Shown here: piece by piece, positions 27,196 through 36,751 of the stretch
Numbering within the stretch: position 1 is the first letter of the stretch
Layout of the letters: the number at the start of each line of letters is the position of its first letter
Assembly: GCA_018223385.1 (NCBI GenBank)
Contig: JAGTTR010000010.1
Coordinates: 1 to 64,000 of the forward strand
Direction: 5' to 3'
From: Oscillospiraceae bacterium Marseille-Q3528
Lineage (GTDB): Bacteria; Bacillota; Clostridia; Lachnospirales; Lachnospiraceae
DNA length: 64,000 nt
Translations under genes and position numbers: made by a program
The notes under the pieces: generated by a model
Told to the model about the DNA's origin: nothing
The model's database searches: none
Seen by the model: only the letters and a program-made list of their open reading frames with translations

Positions 27196-29178
27196 CTATT
27201 TTTTCTTCTTTGCGTGCACGCTGCGGATCGTTTTCTTCTTATGGGACTCTGCGCTGCGTGTCTGCTGCTGTTGTGTGCGGGACTTTCGATCAGCTGCAGA
27301 CGGCATTTGCTGCTCACGCGTATTTCGTCCTGATTTTGGACGATTCTGCGAAGACTGACCTGCATTTTTCTCTGCTCCATGTTCGGGTCGGATCAGGCAC
27401 TCCGGCCCGAATCCGATCAGGTCTGTCCGTCCGGCTTTTCGCAGCGCTTCCTCCACCAGCGCCCGGTTCTGGGGCCGCCGGTACTGCATGAGCGCCCGCT
27501 GCATGGCTTTCTCATGGGGATCCTTTGGGACATAAACAGGTTCCATCGTCCGTGGATCCAGCCCGGTATAATACATACAGGTGGAAATGGTGGCGGGGGT
27601 GGGATAGAAATCCTGCACCTGCTCGGGCATGTAATGAATGTCCCGCAGATACTCCGCCAGACGTACCGCATCCTTTAGCGTACAGCCTGGGTGGGAGGAC
27701 ATCAGGTAGGGCACCATGTACTGTTTCAGCCCCAGCCGCTCATTGGTCTTCGCATATTCCCGGGAAAATTTCATAAACACTTCATGGGCCGGTTTGCCCA
27801 TATAGGAAAGCACCTGATCGGAGACGTGCTCCGGGGCCACCTTTAACTGCCCGCTGACGTGGTATTTGCACAGCTCTTCCAGAAAATCTGTCTTCCGATC
27901 CGCCAGCACGTAATCAAAACGGATGCCGGAGCGGATAAACACCTTCTTCACCTTTGGAATATTCCGCAGCTTTTGCAGCAGCTGAATATAATCCGTGTGA
28001 TCCGCATTTAGATTCGGACAGGGTTTGGGAAACAAGCACTGCCGGTTGGGACACACGCCGTGTTCCGCCTGTTTTGCGCAAGACGGATGACGGAAATCCG
28101 CCGTGGGGCCACCCACATCATGAATATAGCCCTTGAAATCCGGTTCTTTTGTAAAATTCGTGGCCTCTTCCACTAGGGATTCCTGGCTGCGGGCCTGGAT
28201 GATCCGGCCCTGATGGAAGGTGAGCGCGCAGAAATTACAGCCGCCAAAGCAGCCCCGGCTGCTGACCAGGGAAAACTTCACCTCGGAATAAGCCGGAATG
28301 CCGCCATCCTTATCATAGGAAGGGTGCCACCGTCTCGTATAAGGCAGCCGGTACAGCTCGTCCATTTCCTCCTCGGTCAGGGGAAGTGCCGCCGGATTCT
28401 GCACCACGCAGGTGGCGCCGTCGTAGCATTCCACCAGCTGATGGCCGGCATAAGGGTCTGTGTTGCAGTACTGGATATAAAAACTGCGGGCATAAGTTTT
28501 CTTGTCCGCCTTGATCTCTTCAAACGGGGGCAGCTCGATGCCATCCGGATCCAGCAGGCTCCGGTCTCTTGTTTTGAACACCGTGCCACGGATGTAGGTC
28601 AGATCTGACACAGAAATGCCTGCCGCCAGCCCTTCCGCGATCTCCAGCAGGGAGTGCTCTCCCATGCCGTAGGAAATAAGGTCGGCACCGGAATCCAGCA
28701 AAATGGATCGCTTCACCTGATTGGCCCAGTAGTCATAATGGCCCATCCGGCGAAGGGAAGCCTCGATGCCGCCGATGATAATGGCCGCATGGCGATATAC
28801 CCGGCGCACCAGATTGCTGTACACAATGACTGCATGATCCGGCCGTTTGCCGATCTTGCCGCCCGGCGTATAGGCATCCGTGCTCCGGCGTTTTCCTGCC
28901 ACCGTATAGTGATTGACCATGGAATCCATATTGCCGCTGCTGATGAGGAATCCCAGGCGCGGTTCCCCAAAGGTCTGAATGCTCTCCGGGTTCTTCCAGT
29001 CCGGCTGGCAGATCAGCCCCACCGTGTAGCCCCTGGCCTCCAGCAGGCGGCATAAAAGCGCCGGGCCGAAGGAGGGATGATCCACATAGGCGTCTCCGCT
29101 GATATATACAAAATCCGGCTGTTCACAGCCGCGTGCCGACAGTTCTTCCCGTGTCATCGGCAAAAAGTCTTTGTTCAT
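27196..29178 (-). CDS. YgiQ-family radical SAM protein
   Basis: 660 residues. N-terminal YgiQ domain (SGDAYVDHPSFGPALLCRLLE), radical SAM core with CFGGCNFCALTFHQGR, then the family C-terminal domain and a lysine/arginine-rich tail of about 60 residues (ending VHAKKKK) that probably is disordered and may bind nucleic acid. The reaction is unknown. Its ATG overlaps the upstream stop (ATGA). Confidence 0.92.
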   Translation of the reverse strand: MNKDFLPMTREELSARGCEQPDFVYISGDAYVDHPSFGPALLCRLLEARGYTVGLICQPDWKNPESIQTFGEPRLGFLISSGNMDSMVNHYTVAGKRRSTDAYTPGGKIGKRPDHAVIVYSNLVRRVYRHAAIIIGGIEASLRRMGHYDYWANQVKRSILLDSGADLISYGMGEHSLLEIAEGLAAGISVSDLTYIRGTVFKTRDRSLLDPDGIELPPFEEIKADKKTYARSFYIQYCNTDPYAGHQLVECYDGATCVVQNPAALPLTEEEMDELYRLPYTRRWHPSYDKDGGIPAYSEVKFSLVSSRGCFGGCNFCALTFHQGRIIQARSQESLVEEATNFTKEPDFKGYIHDVGGPTADFRHPSCAKQAEHGVCPNRQCLFPKPCPNLNADHTDYIQLLQKLRNIPKVKKVFIRSGIRFDYVLADRKTDFLEELCKYHVSGQLKVAPEHVSDQVLSYMGKPAHEVFMKFSREYAKTNERLGLKQYMVPYLMSSHPGCTLKDAVRLAEYLRDIHYMPEQVQDFYPTPATISTCMYYTGLDPRTMEPVYVPKDPHEKAMQRALMQYRRPQNRALVEEALRKAGRTDLIGFGPECLIRPEHGAEKNAGQSSQNRPKSGRNTREQQMPSAADRKSRTQQQQTRSAESHKKKTIRSVHAKKKK

Positions 29179-29912
29179 GCTGTTTGATCTCCTGCCTGTA
29201 ATTGTCGGATCTCCTCTTCTGTGAGGGGCCGGAATGTCCCGGGCGCCAGCGTCTCGTCCAGCGTCAGGCTTCCAAAAGAAATCCGTTTCAGATAAAGTAC
29301 CTCACTGCCCACTTTTTCAAACATCCGTTTGATCTGGTGAAATTTTCCTTCCCGAATAGTGACGGTCACCTGAGAGACTTCCGCCCCACTCTCTACAATG
29401 ATAAGCTTTGCTGGCAGCGTTGGCCGTTTCTCCCCGATATCCAGACCGCGGTCAAAGGCTTCTGCCACTGCCTCTGTCATGGGGCCTTTCACCCTGGCAA
29501 AATACGTCTTTTCCACATGTTTTCTTGGCGAAAGCAGGTCATGGGCCAGCGCGCCGTCGTTGGTGATGAGAAGCAGCCCTTCGGTGTCCTTGTCCAGCCG
29601 TCCGGCCGGAAAAAGCCCTTTGCCGGGCACCGACTGTCCCGCTTCGTCCTTCAACAGGGACAGCACTGACGGCCCGTCGTGTTCCTCGGTGCTGCTCACG
29701 TACCCGGCGGGCTTATTTAACATATAGTAAACCGTCTTCACGGCAGTCAGTTCCCGGGAACCGTCACAGATCTGATCTGTCTCCGGATTCACGCTCTGCT
29801 CCGGTTTTTTCGCCGGAACGCCGTTGACGGTAATCGTTCCTTTTCGAATGATCGTTTTTACCTGTGAGCGGGTGCCAAGACCGGCATCCGCCAGAAATTT
29901 ATCCAGCCGCAT
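29175..29912 (-). CDS. RsuA-family pseudouridine synthase
   Basis: 245 residues: S4 domain (MRLDKFLADAGLGTRSQVK) and a RsuA/RluB-type catalytic domain with AGRLDKDTEGLLLITNDG. 16S or 23S rRNA target not decidable. The ATG at 29912 overlaps the preceding TAA, 9 nt after CTGGAG. Coupled to the ygiQ-like gene downstream. Confidence 0.92.
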   Translation of the reverse strand: MRLDKFLADAGLGTRSQVKTIIRKGTITVNGVPAKKPEQSVNPETDQICDGSRELTAVKTVYYMLNKPAGYVSSTEEHDGPSVLSLLKDEAGQSVPGKGLFPAGRLDKDTEGLLLITNDGALAHDLLSPRKHVEKTYFARVKGPMTEAVAEAFDRGLDIGEKRPTLPAKLIIVESGAEVSQVTVTIREGKFHQIKRMFEKVGSEVLYLKRISFGSLTLDETLAPGTFRPLTEEEIRQLQAGDQTA

Positions 29913-31396
29913 TACATCCATCTCCAGCCTGTACAGTATTTGTTCTTTAATGTGCCGCCGGAGAGCTTTCCCCAGCCCAGGGCAAAGCCGTCCACACACA
30001 CCAGCTGCCAGCCCTTAGCCTTCGGGGTAACCAGATCGTCCACGTCCAGCGTCTCCCCTTTCAGATAACGGATCACCCGGTCATCCGAAACGGGCAGATC
30101 AATGCTGCAGGGGCAGATGGCCGCAGACAAGGTCATAGCCAGCGCTTGGGAGGGCTCAAACTGCCCCTTCTTTCCGATATCGCCCAGATACAGTCCGGTA
30201 CGCAGATAGCGAATGCCGGGCGCTGCCTGGATGCCCGCCGGGAGCACATACACGCGGTTCTCTTTTACCATCACCGTACCCTCGGCAAGGTTTTCTGCCA
30301 GCGGATGGCCGATGGCAGACAGAAAATCCGCCGCCTCCTGAGGGAGAGTTCCCCCGCTTCTCTCTGCCCCTTTGCCGGAGGATGCCTGTTTCTTATTACC
30401 GCCTTTGCATCTACCGCCAACAAAAGGTAATTCTTTCCCTGCACAATTTGCTTCTTCCATCCGACAGGACATTGTCATCATACTGTCCTCTTTTTGCAAT
30501 AATGCAGCAAAATGCCCTTCCCCTTCCATTCGGTGGGGCCAGATGCGCACACAGCCAGCCAGAGAAGGATCTCCGCTCTCGATCCAGTCCGGCCGCCCGG
30601 GAGCGAATCCCTCATAGGAAGCAACGGGAACGACACGCAGCGTGGGATCCAGATCCAGCAGGAACTGGATAGATGCTTCATTCTCCAGCGGCGAAAACGT
30701 ACAGGTGGAATACAGCAGCATCCCGCCGGGCCGCAGCATTTTCACCACCTGGGTCAGAATGGTTCTCTGCAAGTCAGCGTAGTAAGACGGCCCCTTTTCT
30801 GCATAGCTTTTCACTATACCGGGGTCTTTGCGGAACATCCCCTCCCCGGAACAGGGGGCATCAATGAGGATCTTGTCAAAATAGCCGGGGTACACCTCTG
30901 CCAGCCGTTCCGGTGTCTCGCTGGTCACCATGCAGTTGCCGATGCCGAACAGCTCCAGATTTTTCAGCAGCGCTTTCGCCCGGGAATTACTGATATCGTT
31001 GGCAAAGAGGCAGCCCTGTCCCTGTAATTTTGCTCCAAGCTCCGTGGCTTTGCCGCCGGGCGCCGCACACAGATCCAGCACCCGGTCCCCCGGTTCCACC
31101 GGAAGGAGGCTGGCAGGCGTCATGGCACTGGGCTCCTGCAGATAGTAAAGCCCCGCATAATAGTAGGGATGCTTGGCCGGACTGTCCCCTTCCCCGTAAT
31201 AGTACCCGTTGGAGATCCAGGGTACCCGGGACAGGGAAAAAGGCAGCTTCTCCGGGAAATCCTCTGCCGTCTCTCTTCGGGTATTCAGCCGCAGGCCCGC
31301 CCGGGGTGTCTCCCGGTAGGAAGCCAGAAATGCTTCATATTCCTCGCCCAGCAGGCGTTTCATTTCTTCGGTAAAATCGTTCGGCAGACTGCTCAA
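29912..31396 (-). CDS. RsmF/NOL1-NOP2-sun type rRNA m5C methyltransferase
   Basis: 494 residues. SAM-binding APGGKATELG, the catalytic DAPCSGEGMFRK and the second Cys in YSTCTFSPLENE define an RNA cytosine-C5 methyltransferase. A low-complexity Gly/Lys/Ser insert (about residues 305-345) separates it from a C-terminal RsmF-like domain. The start is TTG at 31396, with AAGGAG 10 nt upstream. Confidence 0.92.
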   Translation of the reverse strand: MSSLPNDFTEEMKRLLGEEYEAFLASYRETPRAGLRLNTRRETAEDFPEKLPFSLSRVPWISNGYYYGEGDSPAKHPYYYAGLYYLQEPSAMTPASLLPVEPGDRVLDLCAAPGGKATELGAKLQGQGCLFANDISNSRAKALLKNLELFGIGNCMVTSETPERLAEVYPGYFDKILIDAPCSGEGMFRKDPGIVKSYAEKGPSYYADLQRTILTQVVKMLRPGGMLLYSTCTFSPLENEASIQFLLDLDPTLRVVPVASYEGFAPGRPDWIESGDPSLAGCVRIWPHRMEGEGHFAALLQKEDSMMTMSCRMEEANCAGKELPFVGGRCKGGNKKQASSGKGAERSGGTLPQEAADFLSAIGHPLAENLAEGTVMVKENRVYVLPAGIQAAPGIRYLRTGLYLGDIGKKGQFEPSQALAMTLSAAICPCSIDLPVSDDRVIRYLKGETLDVDDLVTPKAKGWQLVCVDGFALGWGKLSGGTLKNKYCTGWRWM

Positions 31397-31450
31397 TGTG
31401 CTTCTTCTCCTTTTTCTTCCGTTTCTGTCGTTATGTAGAATCTTGGGCTC

Positions 31451-32263
31451 CTACGGGGCCGCAGGCACGTCCTGTGCCCGGTAGCCCTCGGCGATGATGT
31501 CCAGCTCCTTGCTGAACCGCTCCAGCTGGCTCACATCCTTCAGAGAATAGATCCGGTAAAACTCGTCCTGTATTTTGATGATCTCCCGCTTGTTGGCCAC
31601 CTTATACAGATTCTGAATATTGTTCAGGATCTCCGTGACAATGTTGGCCTGCAGCCGGGAGGAATTCTGTGCGTCAATGATCTCACTGCGCACCGAAGAC
31701 ATCTCCTTGTCCATCATCTGCACGGCGTCCGCGGCGCTGCTCAGACGGGTGCGCACATACTGGGGAATGTTGCCCCGGTACTTATACTGTAAGGAATGCT
31801 CGATGGTGGCCCAGAAGTTCATGGCCATGGTGCGGATCTGGATCTCCGCCTGGAGCTTTCTGGGACCGTCGATGGTCTCCACCGTATAGTAAATGATCAG
31901 GTGATAGCTGCGATATCCGCTGGGCTTGGCGTTGGTCAGGTAATCCTTGACGCATTTGATCTGCATATCCCCGCGTTTTTCAATGATCTGCGCCACCTTG
32001 TCGATATCCTCCACAAACTGACAGATGATACGGATGCCTGCGATATCCTCCATCTCCTCCTCGATCATCTCGAAGGGAATCTTTTTCTTCTGTGCTTTTT
32101 CCAGAATACTGGATACGGATTTTACCCGCCCATCCACCCGCAGGAACGGACAATAGCGCCCGTGCTCCCGGTATTCCGTCATCAGATGGTCAAATTTCAA
32201 TGAAAGTTCTCTGACAGCCAGCTCATACGGCTCCAGAATTTCTCTCCACAGTTGTATCTCCAT
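31451..32263 (-). CDS. relQ: GTP pyrophosphokinase, small alarmone synthetase (RelQ-like)
   Basis: 270 residues with only the RelA/SpoT synthetase domain: RVKSVSSILEK, DIAGIRI, SGYRSYH and EIQIRTMAMNFWATIEHSLQYKY. No HD hydrolase, TGS or ACT domain. It makes (p)ppGpp in the cytoplasm. The C-terminal helix-rich tail fits tetrameric RelQ. Single gene beside the rsmF operon. Confidence 0.9.
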   Translation of the reverse strand: MEIQLWREILEPYELAVRELSLKFDHLMTEYREHGRYCPFLRVDGRVKSVSSILEKAQKKKIPFEMIEEEMEDIAGIRIICQFVEDIDKVAQIIEKRGDMQIKCVKDYLTNAKPSGYRSYHLIIYYTVETIDGPRKLQAEIQIRTMAMNFWATIEHSLQYKYRGNIPQYVRTRLSSAADAVQMMDKEMSSVRSEIIDAQNSSRLQANIVTEILNNIQNLYKVANKREIIKIQDEFYRIYSLKDVSQLERFSKELDIIAEGYRAQDVPAAP

Positions 32264-32340
32264 AAAACTACCCCTTTATTATTAAAAACACCTTTTCTTT
32301 TACGCTCATTCCATTATAGCATACCTTTTCTTAGTTTGGT

Positions 32341-33279
32341 TTAGAAATTGTTGTGCTGCTCCACATATTTGAGCACAGGATACGGATTGACGGCCAGTTC
32401 TGCCACCGCGTCTGTCCGCACATAGATGCCCACATGTAAATGTACCGGGAATTTGCCGGTGGTGCCTTCCTCCCCGTAGCCGGTATCGCCCATATACCCC
32501 AGGATGTCTCCTGCTGCCACAGCGTCTCCCGGCTGAAAGTCCTTCGCATAGGAGGATAAATGGGCATAATAAAAATACCCGCCGCCGGGCGCACGGACAC
32601 CGATGCGGTAGCCGCCCTTGGTCAGCCAGCCGATGGCCTCCACCACGCCGTCCGTCATGCTGACCACCGGATAATAATCCCGCCTTGCAGACACAGGAAA
32701 GAGATCCGTCCCCTCATGTCCCCGTTTGCCGCCGAAATTTCGCTCAAACATCCAGGAATCTTCATAGGAAACGTTTGCCGCAGAAAATACCGGTGCCACA
32801 GATCCCATTGATATCCCGGATCCCTGCCCGGAATCCATACGCGGCTGTCCCACCGGGAAACAGACCACATCGGAAAAAATCTGGTTATAAAAAGCTTTCG
32901 CCCGGGAAAAGGCTTCCGGCTGCAGCTGCCGATATCCCTCTGCCCGCAGGGCATCCTTTGCAAAAGCATCTGCTGTGTATTCCTCCTGCAGAAAGCCCTG
33001 ATCCAGCATTGCTGCTGTCAGCACCGACAGCCAGTCCGGTTCCTGCTGTCCGCACAGCTGCTGTAATGACAGCAGCCCATCCGGAGAAACATCCAGTCTT
33101 CGCACCCTTGCAGCCGTCTCCGTAAACGTTGCTGCCCGCCAGTAGGAAGCCCGTTGTTTTAGATCCTTTTGTATGTGCACAACCGCGATTGCCAGGAGCA
33201 CAGCAACAGGCACCCAGGTAAAGAAGCTGCATGTGAGCTGTTCCAGTGCATTTTGATAATGCTGTCTGATCTGTCTCAT
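32341..33279 (-). CDS. membrane-anchored M23 metallopeptidase
   Basis: 312 residues. One membrane segment (about 19-37), a helical region of about 110 residues, then an M23/LytM domain with zinc ligands HEGTD (His188, Asp192) and HLH (280-282). All ligands are present, so active endopeptidase function on peptidoglycan is plausible. Resembles SpoIIQ-type LytM proteins in layout, but sporulation linkage is not shown by context. Confidence 0.9.
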   Translation of the reverse strand: MRQIRQHYQNALEQLTCSFFTWVPVAVLLAIAVVHIQKDLKQRASYWRAATFTETAARVRRLDVSPDGLLSLQQLCGQQEPDWLSVLTAAMLDQGFLQEEYTADAFAKDALRAEGYRQLQPEAFSRAKAFYNQIFSDVVCFPVGQPRMDSGQGSGISMGSVAPVFSAANVSYEDSWMFERNFGGKRGHEGTDLFPVSARRDYYPVVSMTDGVVEAIGWLTKGGYRIGVRAPGGGYFYYAHLSSYAKDFQPGDAVAAGDILGYMGDTGYGEEGTTGKFPVHLHVGIYVRTDAVAELAVNPYPVLKYVEQHNNF

Positions 33280-33353
33280 CTCATTCTTCTATTTTTTTTA
33301 AGGCTCTTTTGTGATTATATGCAGCTCATATGATTTTCAGTACATGAAAAAGA

Positions 33354-33371
33354 GGCAGTCCGCAGACTGCC
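33354..33371 (-). terminator. leuS terminator
   Basis: GGCAGTC-CGCA-GACTGCC hairpin followed on the minus strand by TCTTTTTC, about 45 nt after the leuS stop. Confidence 0.8.
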
Positions 33372-33412
33372 CCTTGCATATTTATTGAGGATATGAAATT
33401 TTACAATTCCAT

Positions 33413-35824
33413 TTATTTTGCAACGATATTGACGATACGTCCCGGTACGTAGATCTCCTTGATGATATTGCCGGTGAGACGGCCGCCCAGTGTCTCCTTG
33501 GCAATGGCCAGCACATCGTCCTTGGAAATATCTGCAGGCACGTTGATGACGCACTTGGTCTTACCGTTGATCTGTACGGCGATCTCCTTCTCGTCGTCTG
33601 CCATGTGTGCTTCCTCATATTTCGGCCAGGTGTTCTTGAAGACGCTCTCGGTATGGCCCATCTGCTGCCACAGCTCCTCTGCGATATGCGGTGCAAAGGG
33701 CGCCAGCATGATGACCATGGTCTCCAGGCTCTCTTTGTCCACGCCGCCCTCTTTCTTGGCGATGTCGATGAACTTGTTGTTGTACTCCATGAAGCCGGAT
33801 ACAACGGTGTTCAGGCTGAAGCTTTCCAGACGGTTGGTGATGTCGTACATCATCTTATGTCTCGTCTTGAGCATGTTCTTGGAGGCCGGGATGTTCTTAT
33901 CCTTGTTGTCCATGACAAGTGTCCATACACGGTTCAGGTAACGGTTGACGCCGTCGATGCCTCTGTCATCCCACTCGGCATCCAGTTCCGGCGGGCCCAC
34001 GAACAGCTCGTACATCCGCAGGGAATCGCAGCCGTAATCGCGCACCAGATCATCCGGGGAAATAACGTTGCCCTTGGATTTACTCATCTTGATGCCGTTT
34101 TTGCCGGTGATCATACCCTGGTTGAACAGTTTGGTGAAGGGCTCATCAAAGTCGATGACACCGATGTCACACAGGAACTTGGTATAAAATCTGGAATACA
34201 GAAGATGCAGCACGGCATGCTCCACGCCGCCGATATACATATCGACAGGCAGATATTTGTCTGCTTTCTCTCTGGAAACCAGTTCGTTGTCATTGTGGCT
34301 GTCCACGTAACGCAGGAAGTACCAGGAAGAACCGGCCCACTGAGGCATGGTGTTGGTTTCTCTCTTGGCCGGAGCGCCACAGCACGGGCAGGTGGTATTC
34401 ACCCACTCATCGATGGCAGCCAGCGGGGATTCGCCGGTGCCTGTAGGCTGATAGCTCTCCACGTCAGGCAGGGTCAGCGGCAGCTGATCTTCCGGTACCG
34501 GTACGTTGCCGCATTTCGGGCAGTGTACGATGGGGATCGGCTCGCCCCAGTAACGCTGTCTGGAGAATACCCAGTCACGCAGCTTGTAGTTGGTGGTCTT
34601 GCGGCCCAGGCCCTTCTCTTCCATGATGAACGGCGCTTTCTCCTTCAACTCGGAGGACTTCATGCCGTTCCAGTCACCAGAATTGATCATGATGCCTGCG
34701 CCGGTATATGCCTCTGTCATGTTCTCCACCGGGTTGCCGTCGGGGGAAATAACAGGGATGATCGGCAGGTCAAATTTCTTCGCAAACTCAAAGTCACGGT
34801 CGTCATGGGCAGGTACGCACATGATGGCGCCGGTACCGTAGTCGGACAGCACGTAGTCGGACAGCCAGATCGGGATCTTCTTGCCGTTCAGCGGGTTTAC
34901 CGCATAGCTGCCGGTGAATACGCCGGTCTTCTCCTTATCCTGAAGGCGGTCAACAGAGGAACGCATGGAGGATTTGAAAATGTAATCCTCAACGGCGGCT
35001 CTTGTCTCGTCGGTTGCCAGATCTTTTGCCAGCGCGTGCTCCGGTGCCAGTACCATGAAGGTAGCGCCGTGGAGCGTATCCGGACGGGTGGTATATACGG
35101 TGATGGACTTGTCGGTGCCGTCCACGGTAAAGTCTACCTCTGCGCCGTGGCTCTTGCCGATCCAGTCAGTCTGCATCTTCTTTACCTTCTCCGGCCAGTC
35201 CAGCTTGTCCAGATCAGCCAGCAGACGGTCAGCGTATGCCGTGATCTTCAGCATCCACTGTCTTAAATTCTTCTTCGTTACCGGTGTGCCGCAGCGCTCG
35301 CAGCAGCCATTGACAACTTCCTCGTTGGCAAGGCCGGTCTTACAGGACGGGCACCAGTTGATGGGGAACTCCTTCTCGTAGGCAAGTCCCTTCTTGAACA
35401 TCTGTACGAAGATCCACTGGGTCCATTTATAAAACTTGGGGTCTGTGGTGTTGACTTCCATATCCCAGTCATAAATAGAAGCGATCTCGTTGATCTGCCG
35501 CTTGATATTCTTGATGTTGGCAGCGGTGGAAACTGCCGGATGGCTGCCGGTCTTGATCGCATAGTTCTCTGCCGGAAGGCCGAACGCATCCCATCCCATG
35601 GGATGGATCAGATAATATCCCTGGAGCATCTTGTAACGGCTCCACACATCAGAGATTACATAGCCTCTCCAGTGTCCCACATGCAGTCCGTTGCCGGACG
35701 GATACGGGAACATATCCAGACAGTAGTATTTCGGCTTCTTGCCGTCATTGACATTTACCGGGTGTTCTTCCCAGATCTTACGCCATTTCTGTTCGGTTGC
35801 CTTATGATTATAAGGTATTGCCAT
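33413..35824 (-). CDS. leuS: leucyl-tRNA synthetase
   Basis: 803-residue class I synthetase charging tRNA-Leu. HIGH-type motif GLHVGHWRG, CP1 editing domain with threonine-rich TTRPDTLHGATF, zinc-type Cys pairs, KMSKSKGN, and C-terminal anticodon-binding domain (INGKTKCVINVP). Normal length. AAAGGAGG precedes the ATG. Own promoter and hairpin leader upstream. Confidence 0.98.
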   Translation of the reverse strand: MAIPYNHKATEQKWRKIWEEHPVNVNDGKKPKYYCLDMFPYPSGNGLHVGHWRGYVISDVWSRYKMLQGYYLIHPMGWDAFGLPAENYAIKTGSHPAVSTAANIKNIKRQINEIASIYDWDMEVNTTDPKFYKWTQWIFVQMFKKGLAYEKEFPINWCPSCKTGLANEEVVNGCCERCGTPVTKKNLRQWMLKITAYADRLLADLDKLDWPEKVKKMQTDWIGKSHGAEVDFTVDGTDKSITVYTTRPDTLHGATFMVLAPEHALAKDLATDETRAAVEDYIFKSSMRSSVDRLQDKEKTGVFTGSYAVNPLNGKKIPIWLSDYVLSDYGTGAIMCVPAHDDRDFEFAKKFDLPIIPVISPDGNPVENMTEAYTGAGIMINSGDWNGMKSSELKEKAPFIMEEKGLGRKTTNYKLRDWVFSRQRYWGEPIPIVHCPKCGNVPVPEDQLPLTLPDVESYQPTGTGESPLAAIDEWVNTTCPCCGAPAKRETNTMPQWAGSSWYFLRYVDSHNDNELVSREKADKYLPVDMYIGGVEHAVLHLLYSRFYTKFLCDIGVIDFDEPFTKLFNQGMITGKNGIKMSKSKGNVISPDDLVRDYGCDSLRMYELFVGPPELDAEWDDRGIDGVNRYLNRVWTLVMDNKDKNIPASKNMLKTRHKMMYDITNRLESFSLNTVVSGFMEYNNKFIDIAKKEGGVDKESLETMVIMLAPFAPHIAEELWQQMGHTESVFKNTWPKYEEAHMADDEKEIAVQINGKTKCVINVPADISKDDVLAIAKETLGGRLTGNIIKEIYVPGRIVNIVAK

Positions 35825-35848
35825 GGTGAATTCCTCCTTTTATCTGAA

Positions 35849-35879
35849 AGAGGGTGTCCGCTCATCAGCGGCACCCTCT
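35849..35879 (-). promoter_or_regulatory. stem-loop in the leuS leader
   Basis: Minus-strand hairpin: AGAGGGTG/CACCCTCT outer stem plus CCGCT/AGCGG inner stem with one bulge, ending about 15 nt before the ribosome binding site. The leader (about 75 nt) is too short for a T-box. Only a weak T run follows (TTTC). It may be an attenuator, a translational control hairpin, or a T-box relic. Confidence 0.5.
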
Positions 35880-35900
35880 ACCAATTCTGAACCACTCTAT

Positions 35901-35928
35901 ATTTTAGCATATCCCGCATATTTGTCAA
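35901..35928 (-). promoter_or_regulatory. leuS promoter
   Basis: TTGACA (35923-35928), 16-nt spacer, TAAAAT (35901-35906) on the minus strand. Confidence 0.65.
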
Positions 35929-35956
35929 TACGCGTTACGTCGCGGAAATCGCCGGA

Positions 35957-36751
35957 TCAACCAAGGATCGCCTTGTCGTTGGTGAACTCCTCTCCGCTGA
36001 CCTCCTCGAACTTGTGCAGCAGATCCTCCACCGTCAGGCGCTTCTTCTCCTCGCCCCGGATATCCAGGATGATATTGCCGTCCATCATCATGATCAGCCG
36101 GTTGCCGTGGATGATGGCATCCTTCATGTTGTGGGTGATCATCAGTGTGGTCAGGTGATCCCGGTTGACGATCATATCCGTGGTGGCCAGTACCTTGGCT
36201 GCGGTCTTGGGATCCAGCGCCGCAGTGTGCTCATCCAGAAGCAGAAGCTTCGGCTTCTTCAATGTAGCCATCAGAAGGGTAAGCGCCTGCCGCTGTCCGC
36301 CGGAAAGCAGACCCACCTTGGCCGTCATCCGGTCTTCCAGCCCTAAGCCCAGCGGCTTTAACAGCTCCTTATATTCTTCCCGCTCTGCCGCCTTGATGCC
36401 CTTTTTCAGCGTACGCATCTTGCCCCGGCGGCTGGCCAGCGCCAGATTCTCGTCAATGCCAAGGGTGGCTGCGGTGCCATTCATGGGATCCTGGAACACC
36501 CGGCCCAGGAAAGCCGCCCGGCGATGCTCCGGCAGCTTTGTCACATCCTGCCCGTCAATGAGGATCTGTCCCGCATCAATGGGCCATACCCCGGCGATGG
36601 CATTTAAAAGGGTGGATTTTCCGGCGCCGTTGCCGCCGATGACGGTAACGAAATCGCCCTCCTCCAGTGTCAGGCTGACACCCTTTAAGGCTCTTTTTTC
36701 ATTGATGGTTCCCGGATTGAAGGTTTTATAAATATCACGTACTTCCAGCAT
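35957..36751 (-). CDS. ABC transporter ATPase, TrpXYZ-type importer
   Basis: 264 residues with Walker A GGNGAGKST, signature LSGGQRQ, Walker B LLLLDEH and the switch His in MITHNM. It belongs to the COG1101 group that pairs with COG4120 permeases and COG2984 binding proteins, several of which import tryptophan or tyrosine. Its start overlaps the permease stop, in the order binding protein, permease, ATPase. Confidence 0.92.
   Translation of the reverse strand: MLEVRDIYKTFNPGTINEKRALKGVSLTLEEGDFVTVIGGNGAGKSTLLNAIAGVWPIDAGQILIDGQDVTKLPEHRRAAFLGRVFQDPMNGTAATLGIDENLALASRRGKMRTLKKGIKAAEREEYKELLKPLGLGLEDRMTAKVGLLSGGQRQALTLLMATLKKPKLLLLDEHTAALDPKTAAKVLATTDMIVNRDHLTTLMITHNMKDAIIHGNRLIMMMDGNIILDIRGEEKKRLTVEDLLHKFEEVSGEEFTNDKAILG

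Noticed and set aside
33605..35266. 553-codon plus-strand frame opposite leuS
   Set aside because: Antisense to an intact leucyl-tRNA synthetase; composition is that of a shadow frame.
35825..35930. T-box riboswitch before leuS
   Set aside because: The leader is about 75 nt, too short for specifier and antiterminator domains; only one hairpin seen.
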